Shown in pieces: positions 8,500 to 17,639 of a DNA stretch of 30,378 bases. The translations under genes were made by a program, and so were the position numbers. Position 1 is the first letter of the stretch; each line of letters opens with the position of its first letter. The stretch is from NCBI GenBank assembly GCA_003427395.1, contig BFEA01000043.1, positions 4,532,868-4,563,245 of the forward strand, read 5' to 3'. The notes under the pieces are model-generated. The model was not told the DNA's origin. It worked only from the letters and a program-made list of their open reading frames with translations, and ran no database searches. The DNA comes from Chara braunii. Taxonomy: Eukaryota; Streptophyta; Charophyceae; Charales; Characeae.

Positions 8500-9800
8500 A
8501 ACGCAAGGGATCATGGATTCTCATTTTGTTGGCATGGCCAAAGTGCGGGTCAAACGGACCACGATTGGGGCACTCCACAACCTCGGGGCGGGGAAGTCGG
8601 CCCCGGTCGTGACCATGGCCAGATACACCAAGATCACACATGACTTTTATAAGAACCTTTTTTCCTCGCATATTGATAGATCCGACGGGGCATCCCATAA
8701 TCTGCAAATCGAGGAGTTTCTAGAACCGGTAGATAAGGCATTATGGCCCGAATAGCAAGAGTCCCTTGAGGCCCCACTCTCCAAGAAGGAGATATGGATT
8801 GCCCTTCTGCAAATGGAGGAGGAGAAGGCACCCGGGATTGATGGCTTTCCTGAGGTGTTTTGGGAAGCCACCTGGGACTTTCTGAGGTTTGGCGCATTGG
8901 AGAGAGGGAGAGACGGTGGGTCAGGGGATATTGACCCTTTACAAAAAGGGGATAAAACTTGCGGTTGTTTATAAAATGTTGTCAAAAGTTTTTGCCAATT
9001 GGATGATCGCGGTAATGGAAGACATGAATCATCCATCCCAAACCGGGTTCATGCAGAATATAAAAATGCAAGAGAATATCCTTTTTAGCACATGAGGTAC
9101 TTCGACTTGTTGGATAAAAGTTTGGAGAAAATGAATTTCGGGCCAAATTCTAGGCGGTGGATATGGATCCTCCATCAAAATGCAACTACCTGTGTTCAAA
9201 TTAACGGGTGTCTAGCGCTGCCCGTACGGTTGGAGCAGTCAGTTCACCAGGGGGATCAAATTGCCCCTTTTTATTCTTGGTTGTTATGGAGGCATTGACC
9301 ACCAAACTCCAGGCAAACAATAATATTACTAGGATTACAATTAGATAAATTACGGAGGAGACTATCCGTATCTGTTTCCAGTTTGCAGATGACCTCCCAA
9401 TAATGGTAGAGGCTATACACCACAACATGGAGGTGATCCGAATAATGATGGAAAAGTTTGCAAGGGTCTTTGACATGATAGTTAATTGGGGGAGCAAGAC
9501 ACATGGGGGGGGGGGGGGGGGGGGGGGGCGGCGGGCGGTTGAGCTGCCATGTGTTGCATGGATGCCATTAGGGAATCCGTTGAGAATCTTAGGAGTATCC
9601 ATGATAGCAATGGGGTGCCCACTGACCAGTGATGAATGGATTAGCTCCCCGGCCCCGCAAAAAGTTTACTGACTGGAGAAACAAGCACACCTCCTTGTTT
9701 GGTAGGGTGCTGGTAATTAATAATGTGGTTAGGGCACCGGTCGTCAATGCACATTGTGGTATGAGGTTGTAGATTCAAAACTACGTACCTCTGCGTAGAG
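8500..9800 (+). pseudogene. L1-type reverse transcriptase remnant lacking motif A
   Basis: Recognisable RT blocks are ITHDFYKNLFSSH (about 8630), EKAPGIDGFPEVFWEATWDF (about 8824-8883), ILTLYKKG, YKMLSKVFANW, NHPSQTGFMQ, LDKSLEKMNFGP (about 9110), SVHQGDQIAPF (about 9240), VVMEALTTKLQANNN and catalytic FADD (9382-9393), then SDEWI.., WRNKHTSLFGRVLVINN and LWYEVV. The usual WRPISLLN block is missing between KKG and YKML. Motif A, which carries a catalytic Asp and reads FIDFEKAYD in the minus copy, is missing between ENILFST and LDKSLEKM. There are in-frame stops at 8753-8755 and near 9346, and a shift near 9275. A run of 24 G (9505-9528) replaces residues conserved in the relative. Confidence 0.85.
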
Positions 9801-9869
9801 ACACCGGCGGTGCTTACATAACGCATGGTACCTTGCATACCCCTTTGGGCTGATGCAGGTAAGCTATTA

Positions 9870-10095
9870 CAGACACTGCATGCGCACCACCCAAGGGTTC
9901 ATCCATGGTGTTGTATGTTCGGTCTATACTATGGTTGGTTTGCTTGTTGTTTTTCGTCCATGATTGTTCTAGTAATTGTGCAGTTGTTTCTCTATCTTGT
10001 ACAGAGCATCAACTAGTTGTCATTGTAGTTCATAGGTTTAAGCCGAGGATTCTATGGAAGAGGTTGACGGTTCAAAAGTGGATCATATTGAAGTA
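9870..10095 (+). repeat. Dispersed repeat B, copy B2
   Basis: Shares ordered blocks with 483-705, including ACCACCCAAGG, TAGTTGTCATTGTA and GAAGAGGTTG. It forms the left part of the insert in the plus-strand L1. Confidence 0.45.
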
Positions 10096-10139
10096 AGCGA
10101 TATACCGAGTGTTGTTGTCTACCCTCGTTGTCCATGGTC

Positions 10140-10555
10140 ACGGGTATCTTGGTTTAATGGAACGAGCTCCGGGTATTCGCCCTAGGTTCAGTTGTGGCTG
10201 GCATCACTGTTACCTTAGTACGGGCGTGTCAAGGTGCCGAAACAGGCTCCAGGTATGAACTCGGGATTCAATTGAGGTTGGCATAAGAGTTACCTTAGTA
10301 TGGACTTGTCAGCGTACTGGAACGGGCTTTAGGTGTGGGATTTGGGGGGTCCAGCCGTGGTTGTTATAGCAGTTACCTTTGTGCAGACTTATCGGGGCAC
10401 CGAAACAGGTACTGGCTAGACAGTTCTAGTAGTGTGGCAGGCATAACTGTCATCTTAGTACAGACTTCAAGGTACCGGAACGGACTCCATGTATTGGTCC
10501 AGGGTCCAAAGTAGTGTGGATAGCGTAGCCGTCGCCCTAGTACTGGCTAAGATCC
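10140..10555 (+). repeat. Degenerate ~80-bp tandem array (about five units)
   Basis: The phrase TTACCTTAGTA or its variant starts at 10210, 10290, 10373, 10450 and 10532, giving steps of 80, 83, 77 and 82. Inside each unit follow (T/C)GT-CA..GG(T/C)(A/G)CCG(A/G)AAC(A/G)G, then G.(T/C)CCAG, then GTGG..GGCATA..(A/C)G. Units differ at roughly a third of sites, so the array is old. Confidence 0.75.
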
Positions 10556-10664
10556 TACAAGGGAACGGAGGATCTTCATCTCTCAGTCTCATACTACAAC
10601 TGGCCTAGTAAAAAAACCTCTACAAAAAATGTGGTTTTCGCATCCTTGTGGTACAAGTCTTTGT

Positions 10665-12611
10665 TGTGGCTGCTGAGTAAGGTGGCACTGAGGAGGCTTA
10701 GGAGAAGAGCAGCGGCTTTACTATAGAGGCAAGATTGCGAGAACAGCAAGGCAATTAGCCGGGTGGCATGGGATTTGATTATCCAGCTCAAAGTTGGGGG
10801 GGGAGCTTGGGGATAATAGACCTTGCCACGCAAGTCCAAGCATTGCGTCTGCAATTGGCAAAAAAAACTGATTTCTGCACCCCAAAGCCCCTGGAGTGTC
10901 ATAGCCTTAGAGCATCTGGCGCGTCTGGCCCCAACCACCCCCCGGGAGGTGCACCCACTGACCTGGTTGGATGATCGCTTATGAGAAGTTTTGCGCAAGC
11001 TCCCACGAAAAAGAGGTGAGGGAGACAGCGGTGACCAGCTAACAGACAACTTTTGGCCATCTCTGCTGGACTGTTGGTGCAGGCACCAACTCCTTGATAG
11101 ACCTCACCCTGATCAATGGGAGGAGATCAATCGTCAGCCAGTATTCGGTAATTGGTGGTTGATGGATCTAAGGGGTTGTACCATGTCAATTTCAACCCCG
11201 CCTTGGTGGAGCTGGGTCAAGCGTGGGGTCCTTAGAATAGGGGACCTCTGGGACAAGCAGAGACGAGACTGGAAAACGGCGGATCAGTTGTGGGGTACCA
11301 TTCGTCACTGCCACCATGTGGGGAACATTTGGACAACCTGATCGAAGTCGTCCCGCTTGCGTGGTATTAAGTCCTTAAGTAGGGCCCCACCCTGAAGGAA
11401 GGAGATTGGGTGGCAAGCAGGGAAGTTCCACCATGGATAGGTTGGATCCACGTGGTTGACCAATGAATAGTCCTAGTCGGGCATTATACTGCTATCAGCT
11501 TAGGTGCCCTTTAGGGGAGCAGGGCCCCCTTCGTATGGATGGATAGGGCGATAGTGTATCGGGTTTGGGTCACGGAGGAGTGATGGGAGAAGGTGTTTTT
11601 CCAGCCACAATGGACTGTTCACGTGCTGGCCTTGGGCCCGATAGAACGGACATGGAAGCTCCCCCAGAGGAGGGGAGGCCCCGCTGCCGGCCACAGTAGT
11701 CTTTACAAGCTGTTGGTTAAATCCGCTTATAGAATGCTTAGACCCAAATGTCACTTGAGGGATGTGACTAACGATTGATGGGTCAAGCATCTCAACATAG
11801 ACTGTCTCTCTTCACACCGATCGTTGGTTTAAGGATCAGAAATCTAAACCTTCAAAACTTACCTCCTTACAGTTGCAGATAGCACACTGCTGTCTGCTGA
11901 CAAATGATTGGCTGGTGGACCACACCAATCTTGAGCAAAAAGGCCCGGGGCTGCCGTGGTGACAGCGATGCCTGCACCTGTTCCCCTCTCGCAAGTAGGC
12001 GGAGACAATCGAGCACATCTTTATGCAGTGCCCAATTGCCCAGTTCACATGGAGGTGGTGGGACCGCATCTGGCGGAAGATGGTGATCAACATCCCCTGA
12101 CCTTGGTCATGGCGGGCTCTTCTGGCTGGTTATTGGCCCTTGGAAGGGGAAACCACGGCCTTTGTGGGGAACATGTACAGGCTCAGAAGGAGGGCGGTGA
12201 TGTGGGCACTCTGGTGGCAGAGGTGTATCCTTTCCCTGGAGAAGGTGAGGATAGAGAGGGCGGAGATCGCAGAGCAGATCCAACAGCAAGTACAGCTGGA
12301 ACTCACACAGAGATGATTGGATACAACATCCCAATTAGACCGTTTCACAGCATTCTGCACAGATTGGCTGGGAGGGGAAAGGGAAGGGTGGATAGCGAGG
12401 GTAGAATGGAGTGGAAATAGGGTAGATGGACAAACAAAAAAGAGGGTAGATGGACAACAGGATTTCGAAAGAGAATGAGGGACTAGTGTTCAACGACTGG
12501 ATACACGTGGAACCCTCGTTCCCGCTGTGCCCACCCTCGGATTTCCCAGACCCCTTCCCCCCCCATGCCCTCTCCCTGGCAGAAATCCTGATATACCACA
12601 TGCACCCATAG
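10665..12611 (+). pseudogene. L1 ORF2 connection region, zf-RVT and tail remnant
   Basis: The order is LSKVALRRLRRRAAALL, ISRVAWDLIIQLKVGG, ALEHLARLAPTTPREVHPLTW, a longer open stretch (10991-11341) with FWPSLLDCW and WWSWVKRGVLRIGDLWDKQRRDWKT, then SAYRMLRPKCHLRDV. The zf-RVT part follows: LTSLQLQIAHCCLLTNDWLVDHTNLEQKG, LPW-stop-QRC (TGA at 11960-11962 replaces the first cysteine of CxxC) and ETIEHIFMQCPIAQFTWRWWDRIW (about 12003-12074). The tail has VMWALWWQRCILSLE and ends with PPSDFPDPFPPH (12531-12566) and a stop at 12609-12611. Frame changes several times. The match to the minus copy extends over the full length. Confidence 0.82.
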
Positions 12612-12776
12612 ATGGGGCCCTTTCCTGGTGCCCCCCAAGGAGGACTTCAGTGGGGGCCTGGTACGTACAAGCCTTAGCTACTCTTTCTCTTCATTTCCTT
12701 TATCTGCTGCTCAGTTAACCCCCCAGCTCCCTGGGGCTGTTCAATGCGGGTCAATATTCTCAAACATACTCAATTT

Positions 12777-12941
12777 GGACACTGGACCCAGTTTCCAGCA
12801 GGTGCAGATACCCACTAATAGAGTGGAGCACCCAGAGCAGCTACTAGGAGAGGCCGCCCGTATCATCCTCCCAGGTAGCGGGCTCTTGGTTCCCCCTCCC
12901 CTCCTCCCCCTCCTCCGCCCCCCCCCAAAAAAAAAAAAAAA
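12777..12941 (+). mobile_element. SINE-like family A, copy A6
   Basis: Plus-orientation copy starting GGACACTGGACCCAG. Its hairpin is CTGGA-7 nt-TCCAG (12782-12798), the paired variant of CTGGG/CCCAG. Then come CAGCAGGTGCAGATACCCAC and AATAGAGTGGAGC. A C-rich stretch precedes an A15 tail (12927-12941). The part beyond 12835 has diverged from other copies. No target-site duplication was found. Confidence 0.6.
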
Positions 12942-13525
12942 GTTCTAATTCAGGCAGAATAATTTCACTGAACATTTGGTCAGAAAAGCTTGGCGCGCAG
13001 TAAGGGGCCTGCAGGTCCAGGTGTACTGGGTTTAACTCGGAAACTGCGTTTTGGATGTACTGTCCTGCCTGCCGGGGGTCCAATACATCAATCATGCGAA
13101 AACTGTCAGGTTCGCCAGAAAAGGGTCTCACCTACTGCCATTTGAGCAGCCACACAGAGGTGAAGGCGAGATCTTATCACTCACTCCATATGTGATAATG
13201 TCTGTACCCCTCTGTCACACACATCAGTTTGACCACATCTTGCTCCACATTTTTCTTTAGTTGTCCCCTTCATTCCAATTAGCATTTGAAGTTTGAGCCC
13301 GTGTTCTGTTTATGAACAGTTACATGTGCGTACCATTCAGCCACATGGGCTGGGCGCTGCTTCGTTGTTTGACGTGTATCGAGTTGTCGACTTGTCAGCA
13401 CGTCGAATGATATGGCCGGGCCTGCCTTTGCTGTGTCCTAATGTCGAATGATAAACGTATGGTCGGTGCCCCCACAATGCCCACCTAAAAATAGATGGTA
13501 TCCAAACAAGCAAGGTACCATTTGG
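12942..13525. other. No feature recognised
   Basis: Mixed-composition sequence with short frames on both strands, none with recognisable content. No repeat match elsewhere in the window was noticed. Confidence 0.35.
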
Positions 13526-13900
13526 GAGGTCCCACAGGAGAAGTTCCAAAATGAGGTCCCACAGGCGAAGTCCCACAGATGAGGTCCCACAGAGGAAGCC
13601 CTAGAGAGGGTAATTGGTGAGACGGCGGAGAAATCTGGGATACATGACACAATTTTCTCTGCAAATCTTGGGAGTAAAAGAAGTCGACCGGATCTCCGAG
13701 GTGAGATATATGTCTCTTTTTGTCGACACATAGATATAGCCGCGGATCTGCACAGGCAAGGTTTCACCACTTAGGTCCCACCGGCGAGTTCCCACTGAGT
13801 AGATCTCTCAGGTGAGGTTGATCACTGGTTTTGCTACATAGCTATACACACGAATCTGCAGCGGCAAGACCCCAGAGCAAGGTCTCACAGGTCATAAACC
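13526..13900. repeat. Degenerate tandem repeats
   Basis: GAGGTCCCACAG starts at 13526, 13553 and 13581 (steps 27 and 28), each followed by a G(A)AAG(T/C)(C/T)CC phrase. Beyond this, a longer unit recurs once: GATCTC..AGGTGAG at about 13691 and 13802, CATAG(A/C)TATA at 13729 and 13837, and GGCAAG about 27 bp later in each. The step is about 108-111 bp. This looks like an old mini-satellite-like array with a short subrepeat. Confidence 0.5.
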
Positions 13901-14459
13901 TCGGACAAGATGTGAAGTGCCCTCCGAACCATGTGAAATAGTTGCCCATTGCACGGCTCGCTAACTCCTACTTGCGTTGAGTGCTCTTACCTATTTGGCG
14001 GGCTTTCACAGGATCAAGTGACCGGTTTCCCCCGTGGACTTCCACGCAACCTCACGACACGAAGTGGGCGATGCTGAAGGCCTGACTTTAGTGAGTCAAC
14101 ACAAGAAACACGAGACATTCGATCTCGGACTCAAAGTATCACATGAAACCACAGGTTTGCCGGGTCGCAAGGTAATAAGGCATTTTGCAGGTAAAGTGTT
14201 CAAAGCAGGCTAAGCCTTGTGCTCTGAACATATTAGCATGGAATAACGCGAACTATCGGCAAACGAATATATTGGCCCTGGCAACGATGAAGAGCGCAGC
14301 AAAATGCGTTACGCAATGTGAATTGCAGAAAAGAAAGAAAAAAAAAGACAAAAAAAAAAACGAAAACGAAAACAAAAAGGCATTTTGTAGGCATGCTGTG
14401 GGATATGGTGGGCAAGGTCAGCTAGTAGCACCTATCCAAGAGGATCTAGGACAGGCATG
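13901..14459. other. No gene seen; A-rich tract
   Basis: Ordinary sequence to 14330, then an A-rich tract (14329-14378). A phrase AGGCATTTTG(C/T)AGG occurs at about 14178 and 14379, suggesting a short direct repeat of about 200 bp separation. No coding content is recognisable. Confidence 0.35.
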
Positions 14460-14624
14460 ACGTGTCTACGCTTCATGGTTTGTGGCATGATGTTGTTCGG
14501 AATCGCACAGCATAAGCCCGCAGTTCCTCGTGCACGTTAACAGTCACCCATGGGTCCTGAGGTATGCTAAGATTCAAAGAAAAGGGGTCACACCACCGCC
14601 TGAATGGGGCATTCTACAAGTCAG

Positions 14625-14902
14625 TTAAACCACCAGCACCTACCGCGTTCTTAGGCATTAAACCACCAGTACTTCCTAGAGTCGTGCCCGTTAACGCACC
14701 ACGATTTCAGGAAACGTACGGGCTACTACAGGAACGCCCAAATTCATCCGACTAGAAATGTTTCTACTCTATTTTTGTCTGCGGCCGATAGCTGGGCCAA
14801 GTACTGGTGGTTTAACGCCGTGGATGAATCGGCAGACTGCGCGGGTCTGTATTCATTTGTGTCAGAGGGGGACTAAGAACCCGGCATGTACTGGTGGTTT
14901 AG
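14625..14902. mobile_element. Older TTAA-type MITE interrupted by a younger one
   Basis: The left 30 bp (14625-14654) and the inverse of 14873-14902 match at 25 of 30 positions, both containing TAAACCACCAG and GGTTCTTAG-like blocks. After removal of the nested 14658-14815 copy, the element would be about 120 bp. The TTAA at the right edge has decayed to TTAG. Confidence 0.6.
14658..14815 (-). mobile_element. TTAA MITE, 158 bp, minus orientation
   Basis: Perfect 17-bp ends TTAAACCACCAGTACTT and AAGTACTGGTGGTTTAA bound a body that is the reverse complement of the copy at 15526-15683, of identical total length. It contains CCCAAATTCATCCGACTAG and GCTGGGCC. TTAA on both outer sides is consistent with a TTAA target duplication. 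No coding capacity. Confidence 0.85.
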
Positions 14903-15085
14903 ACCACCGTAGCTGGACGATTTGCAGCATCAGTTTACTTTGTATTGCAAACATAGGCCCTCGGTTCCTCGTGCATGCACACCAAGCGTCACATACGGGT
15001 CTTGGGGCACGCTACAAGTCAACAATGGGGTCACTGCCATGCGGAACGGGCACACTACTAGTCGGTTGAACCACCAGTATTGAAG

Positions 15086-15525
15086 CACACCGCCGTTTCA
15101 GCACCCGTACTTAGGCCTTTGGGTTGAGTGGAAGTTCTTCAAAATGCTCGGCAAATGGATTGAAAATCTGATGCGAAGTACCGATGGGCATAGCGCAGTT
15201 AGAACACCCATAAACTGCTTATTTACAGACCCGAGATCGAATCAAGATGGGTGTAGACGAATCAAATTTGTGAATTACCTGGGGCTGGTCAGTTCGAGAG
15301 GGATATCTCAAGGCCGTCGCCCTTTTTTTTTTTCTTTCTTTCTTTTCTTTTCTTTTCTTTTCATCGAAGAATAAGTAAAGAAGTCCTAGTGTAAGCATGC
15401 GCTGAGACGTATTGGGGAAACTATGCGGGAGTCATTAATCTGATTGGGATTCTGAACTGATGCAAATTGTGGGGGTGCCCTTGATTAATCTTGGAAATGT
15501 TGGTCCAGCCTGCAGGCGTGGCAGT
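15086..15525. other. No gene seen; pyrimidine tract
   Basis: 15321-15362 is a T/C microsatellite-like tract (TTTCTTTC then TTTTC repeats). At 15414-15438, GGGGAAACTA(T/C)G(C/T)GGGAGTCA resembles 29053-29077, the region just left of the hairpin element there, which suggests a shared dispersed family. No coding content recognised. Confidence 0.35.
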
Positions 15526-15683
15526 TTAAACCACCAGTACTTGGCCCAGCTATCAACCGTGGAAAAAAATAGAGCAGAAACGATCCGAGTCGGATGAATT
15601 TGGGCGCTCCTGTAGTGGCCCGTACATTTCCTAAAATTGTGGCGCGTTAATGGGCACGACTCTAGGAAGTACTGGTGGTTTAA
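15526..15683 (+). mobile_element. TTAA MITE, 158 bp, plus orientation
   Basis: The ends are TTAAACCACCAGTACTT and its exact inverse ending at 15683. The body contains GGATGAATTTGGGCGCTCCTG and GTGGCGCGTTAATGGGCACG. It is the best full-length reference copy together with 14658-14815. Nonautonomous: no transposase frame. Confidence 0.87.
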
Positions 15684-15719
15684 GAGGCATTCTGATCAAA
15701 TTCCAGATGGCACAGAGAA

Positions 15720-15764
15720 TTGTCAGATCGAACAGTGTCAGATCGAGGACAGTCAGATCAGACG
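15720..15764. repeat. 15-bp triplicated motif
   Basis: (T/A)GTCAGATC(G/A) begins at about 15720, 15735 and 15750, giving three 15-bp units. It is short and imperfect in the last unit. Confidence 0.5.
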
Positions 15765-16614
15765 GTTGTCGCTGAGAGAGGCCCCAGTCCCCGCTCTTTC
15801 CCTCAGGAGATTTATATCGGCGCTGTTCCTCACCTCTCACCCTTGTTTGGGTTCTCAGCCCTGTGTAAATCACATAGCCGAAGGACATCGCCTGGGAAGA
15901 CTTGCATGCTGCCTTTCACTTGGGTATATGCGGTCTGGTGGTGCCGGTCTCCCACAATCGGTTATGACTCCGGGCCTCTGGTCCCTTAGTTGGGGCTGTT
16001 ACCTACTCATGATCCTGCCTTGGCGGCTCATCTGACGGTGCGAGGACATTGGACTTTTCTTGTACCTTCAAGGCTGCTGATAGGCACCCCCAGTATGAGA
16101 GAAAATTACTCACCCACCCTTTATCCCTTTACTAGAGGGAAAGGACTGCAACTAACCCAGGAGACTTTGTGCCCAGAGACCTTAACTGAGCACAAGGAGG
16201 AGCTGCTGAGGGGGGTCCACAAGCGGACTATGATTAAGAACTCCCGACAGACTTGAGAGCTACAATGCTTCAGAAACATGGAACAACGACAGTCCTGAAC
16301 CGCTATGCTGAATGGAAGTGAGAAACAATAAATGCCAACTGCAGTGTCAAACTTGGACTCGATCGAGAAGCTCGACTTTTTGAGAAAGAAAAAAAAACAC
16401 GGACTTGTCGTGATTCTGAACTGCTGCAAGATTGCAGCATGAGAGTTTCTGGAGAGAAGCACCAACTATGCTCTGAACCAGGACAAGAAAGGAATGCTAT
16501 TCTCTTGGAGCACGGGCCCGTTACATCTGCTAGAATATAGTCTTTACAGGTTGGTCCTGCAAGCTGTTGACATTTCAAATACTCGTCTGCCTAAACAATC
16601 CATTCAAAATGTTA
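15765..16614. other. No gene recognised
   Basis: Overlapping frames of up to 132 codons occur on both strands, but none has a motif I know. An AATAAA sits at 16326-16331 without other evidence for a transcript end. The frames are best treated as chance until transcripts say otherwise. Confidence 0.35.
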
Positions 16615-16752
16615 TGGGACGCTGGACCCGTTTTCCAGCAGGTGCTGCTCCCCACCAATAGATGGAGCCTCCCCGACGGTGCTAGTGGTGTCTGCTCTTA
16701 CCAGCACCCCTTGCATCGAATCGGGTTGTTTTGATTAAAAAAAAAAAAAAAA
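16615..16752 (+). mobile_element. SINE-like family A, copy A5
   Basis: Starts ATGGGACGCTGGACCCG and ends in an A16 tail (16737-16752). The core hairpin is CTGGA-CCCGTTT-TCCAG (16622-16638), with the second arm GCTCC...GGAGC. It has the GTGCTAGTGGTGTCTGCTCTTA module also seen in A4. Its tail abuts the family D repeat exactly, so one probably inserted at the end of the other. Confidence 0.75.
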
Positions 16753-17035
16753 GGGGAAATTTGTCTGGCGCCCCTGTAATTTCCATTATTTTGTGTCGCG
16801 CCCCTCCGACGGCCCACTTACCCTGTCGTGCCCCTGGGGCCTTTAACTTTCCTGCATGCCCCTGTCAGCAAGGGGCGCAACTTTCCGCAGTGCCCTTACT
16901 GGACGGCCAGTCTCATTTCTCCGGTCCCTGTGCGATACGCCCTCATGAGTGGCATACATCTTTCCGCCATGCCCTCGCCCCGGAAATTCGGTGTCGAAGC
17001 ACGTGGTTTTTATGGCGCTGCCGCAAAAAATGACC
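16753..17035 (+). repeat. Family D repeat, copy D1 (30-bp internal period)
   Basis: CCCCT blocks start at 16771, 16801, 16831 and 16859, then degenerate GCCCT blocks near 16892, 16939 and 16971. The first 83 bp is 94% identical (5 differences) to the inverse of 17823-17905. The copy ends in a (GT)n(GA)n tract. No coding function is likely, since the periodicity explains the open frames. Confidence 0.8.
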
Positions 17036-17037
17036 GT

Positions 17038-17095
<58 letters not shown>

Positions 17096-17566
17096 NNNNN
17101 NNNNNNNNNNNNNNNNNNNNNNNNNNNNNNNNNNNNNNNNNNNNNNNNNNNNNNNNNNNNNNNNNNNNNNNNNNNNNNNNNNNNNNNNNNNNNNNNNNNN
17201 NNNNNNNNNNNNNNNNNNNNNNNNNNNNNNNNNNNNNNNNNNNNNNNNNNNNNNNNNNNNNNNNNNNNNNNNNNNNNNNNNNNNNNNNNNNNNNNNNNNN
17301 NNNNNNNNNNNNNNNNNNNNNNNNNNNNNNNNNNNNNNNNNNNNNNNNNNNNNNNNNNNNNNNNNNNNNNNNNNNNNNNNNNNNNNNNNNNNNNNNNNNN
17401 NNNNNNNNNNNNNNNNNNNNNNNNNNNNNNNNNNNNNNNNNNNNNNNNNNNNNNNNNNNNNNNNNNNNNNNNNNNNNNNNNNNNNNNNNNNNNNNNNNNN
17501 NNNNNNNNNNNNNNNNNNNNNNNNNNNNNNNNNNNNNNNNNNNNNNNNNNNNNNNNNNNNNNNNNN

Positions 17567-17610
<44 letters not shown>
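17035..17610. repeat. (GT)n(GA)n microsatellite with 471-base assembly gap
   Basis: (GT)n at about 17035-17061 runs into (GA)n to 17095. N fills 17096-17566, and (GA)n resumes at 17567-17610. Since both gap edges are (GA)n, the missing bases may be simply more microsatellite, and the N length may be an estimate. Frames crossing the gap are artefacts. Confidence 0.95.
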
Positions 17611-17613
<3 letters not shown>

Positions 17614-17639
17614 GAAGTGGCCGCCATGCTTGCAGCCAT

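Larger units (their letters stand above)
9805..10660. mobile_element. Insert splitting the plus-strand L1
   Basis: L1 protein similarity stops after LWYEVVDSK (about 9790) and resumes at LLSKVALRRLRRRAAALL (about 10666). In the minus-strand relative these blocks are separated by only a few residues (LWYKSAI, then LSKEAVKSLKRQITALLW). The intervening ~855 bp therefore entered later. It consists of repeat B2 followed by a degenerate 80-bp tandem array. I see no terminal repeats, tail or target-site duplication, so its class is unknown. Confidence 0.7.
7470..12611 (+). mobile_element. L1-type non-LTR retrotransposon, plus strand, split and decayed
   Basis: Remnants in order are an apurinic-type endonuclease (7473-8120), RT (8500-9800), a foreign insert (about 9805-10660), then connection region, zf-RVT and tail (10665-12611). 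Every block after the RT has a counterpart in the minus-strand element at 4320-7220. Many stops, shifts and at least two internal deletions break the frame. One deletion removes RT motif A, so this copy could not polymerise even if read through. The element probably predates the insert that splits it. The far 5' end (before QETHL) is missing or unrecognisable, and no poly-A or target-site duplication was found. Confidence 0.85.
14460..15085 (+). repeat. Two degenerate ~165-bp direct repeats separated by MITEs
   Basis: Unit 1 (about 14460-14624) and unit 2 (about 14903-15068) share, in order, GTTCCTCGTGCA(C/T)G, A(C/T)(G/A)GGTC(C/T)TG(A/G)GG, (T/C)GCTA..A..(T/A)CAA, GGGGTCAC, GGGCA.(T/A)CTAC and (A/G)TCGGTT(A/G)AACCACCAG. 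Removing the inserted MITE complex at 14625-14902 would place the units side by side. Identity is about 65-70% by eye. Confidence 0.5.

Noticed and set aside
10140-10555. CRISPR-like array
   Set aside because: Units are degenerate along their whole length and lack short identical repeats with unique spacers. The setting is a eukaryotic repeat.
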